From Thermoplasmata archaeon (GTDB taxonomy: Archaea > Thermoplasmatota > Thermoplasmata > Lutacidiplasmatales > UBA184): 6,151 nucleotides of DNA. The DNA lies in contig JASHUS010000146.1 in assembly GCA_030039865.1 (NCBI GenBank), positions 1 to 6,151 on the forward strand. The letters run 5' to 3'. Positions 6,025-6,151 of this stretch are shown here, one piece after another. How positions within the stretch are numbered: the stretch's first letter is position 1; each line of letters starts with the position of its first letter. A program made the translations under genes and the position numbers. The notes beneath the pieces were generated by a model, which was given only the letters and a program-made list of their open reading frames with translations, did no database searches and was not told the origin of the DNA.

Positions 6025-6151
6025 CCCGGGTCTCCACCGCTTCCGCGAGCTTCGCGTCGATGAGCAGGCGCGCGGTCTCGGGCGGAAGCGCGATGATGTC
6101 GTCGGCGTGCAGATCGACGGTCTCGGAACCCACCTCGATCGGGCGACCGTC
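6005..6151 (-). CDS. C-terminal end of a probable archaeal GINS-like replication protein (partial)
   Basis: The minus strand is open from the right edge to a TGA at 6007-6005, giving 48 C-terminal residues. They read as short strands (RPIEVGSETVDL) followed by HADDIIALPPETARLLIDAK and LAEAVETR. This strand, D-x-LP and AxLLI helix pattern resembles the small C-terminal B domain of archaeal GINS subunits, which with MCM and a Cdc45/RecJ-like protein form the replicative helicase. Only this small domain is in the window, so the family call is tentative; other proteins with a similar short domain cannot be excluded. The coding call itself is stronger: the frame has no stops, natural composition and a convincing domain-like ending. 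The gene is convergent with the methyltransferase and overlaps its last 20 bases. The start lies beyond the window. Confidence 0.6.
   Translation of the reverse strand, partial: DGRPIEVGSETVDLHADDIIALPPETARLLIDAKLAEAVETRAIPPAT

Overview
The window looks like chromosomal DNA from a GC-rich archaeon. The archaeal signs are a run of KaiC/RadA-type single-domain proteins, a PAC2-family proteasome-assembly-chaperone homologue with a TATA-like box upstream, and the tail of what looks like a GINS replication protein. The very high G+C and this gene mix would fit a high-GC Thermoplasmatota-type lineage, but that is inference; no rRNA or species marker is present. Coding density is very high: the longest gap between genes is 69 bases, and there is no tRNA, rRNA, CRISPR array, insertion sequence or integrase.

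Layout. (1) 3-1805, plus strand: 3' part of a HerA/VirB4/TraG-like DNA-translocase ATPase with a proline-rich linker and a winged-helix-like C-terminus; its frame is open to the left edge. (2) 1829-3990, plus strand: three tightly packed RecA/KaiC-fold genes with 3- and 2-base gaps. The first keeps a full Walker A motif, the second has lost the P-loop entirely, and the third keeps its outline but has Ala-Pro in place of the Lys-Ser/Thr. (3) 4060-4845, plus strand: a PAC2-family protein, preceded by a TATA-like element and a possible Shine-Dalgarno sequence. (4) 4867-6024, plus strand: a MidA/NDUFAF7-family SAM-dependent methyltransferase. (5) 6005-6151, minus strand: the C-terminal end of a GINS-like protein, overlapping the methyltransferase gene tail-to-tail by 20 bases.

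How they may work together. The KaiC trio looks like one transcription unit producing one active ATPase and two pseudo-ATPases of the same fold, which suggests a mixed ring or a regulated hub rather than three independent enzymes. This is the most unusual part of the window. The PAC2 gene is next to it but appears to have its own promoter, so a functional link is only suggested. The translocase, methyltransferase and GINS-like genes show no clear connection to the trio.
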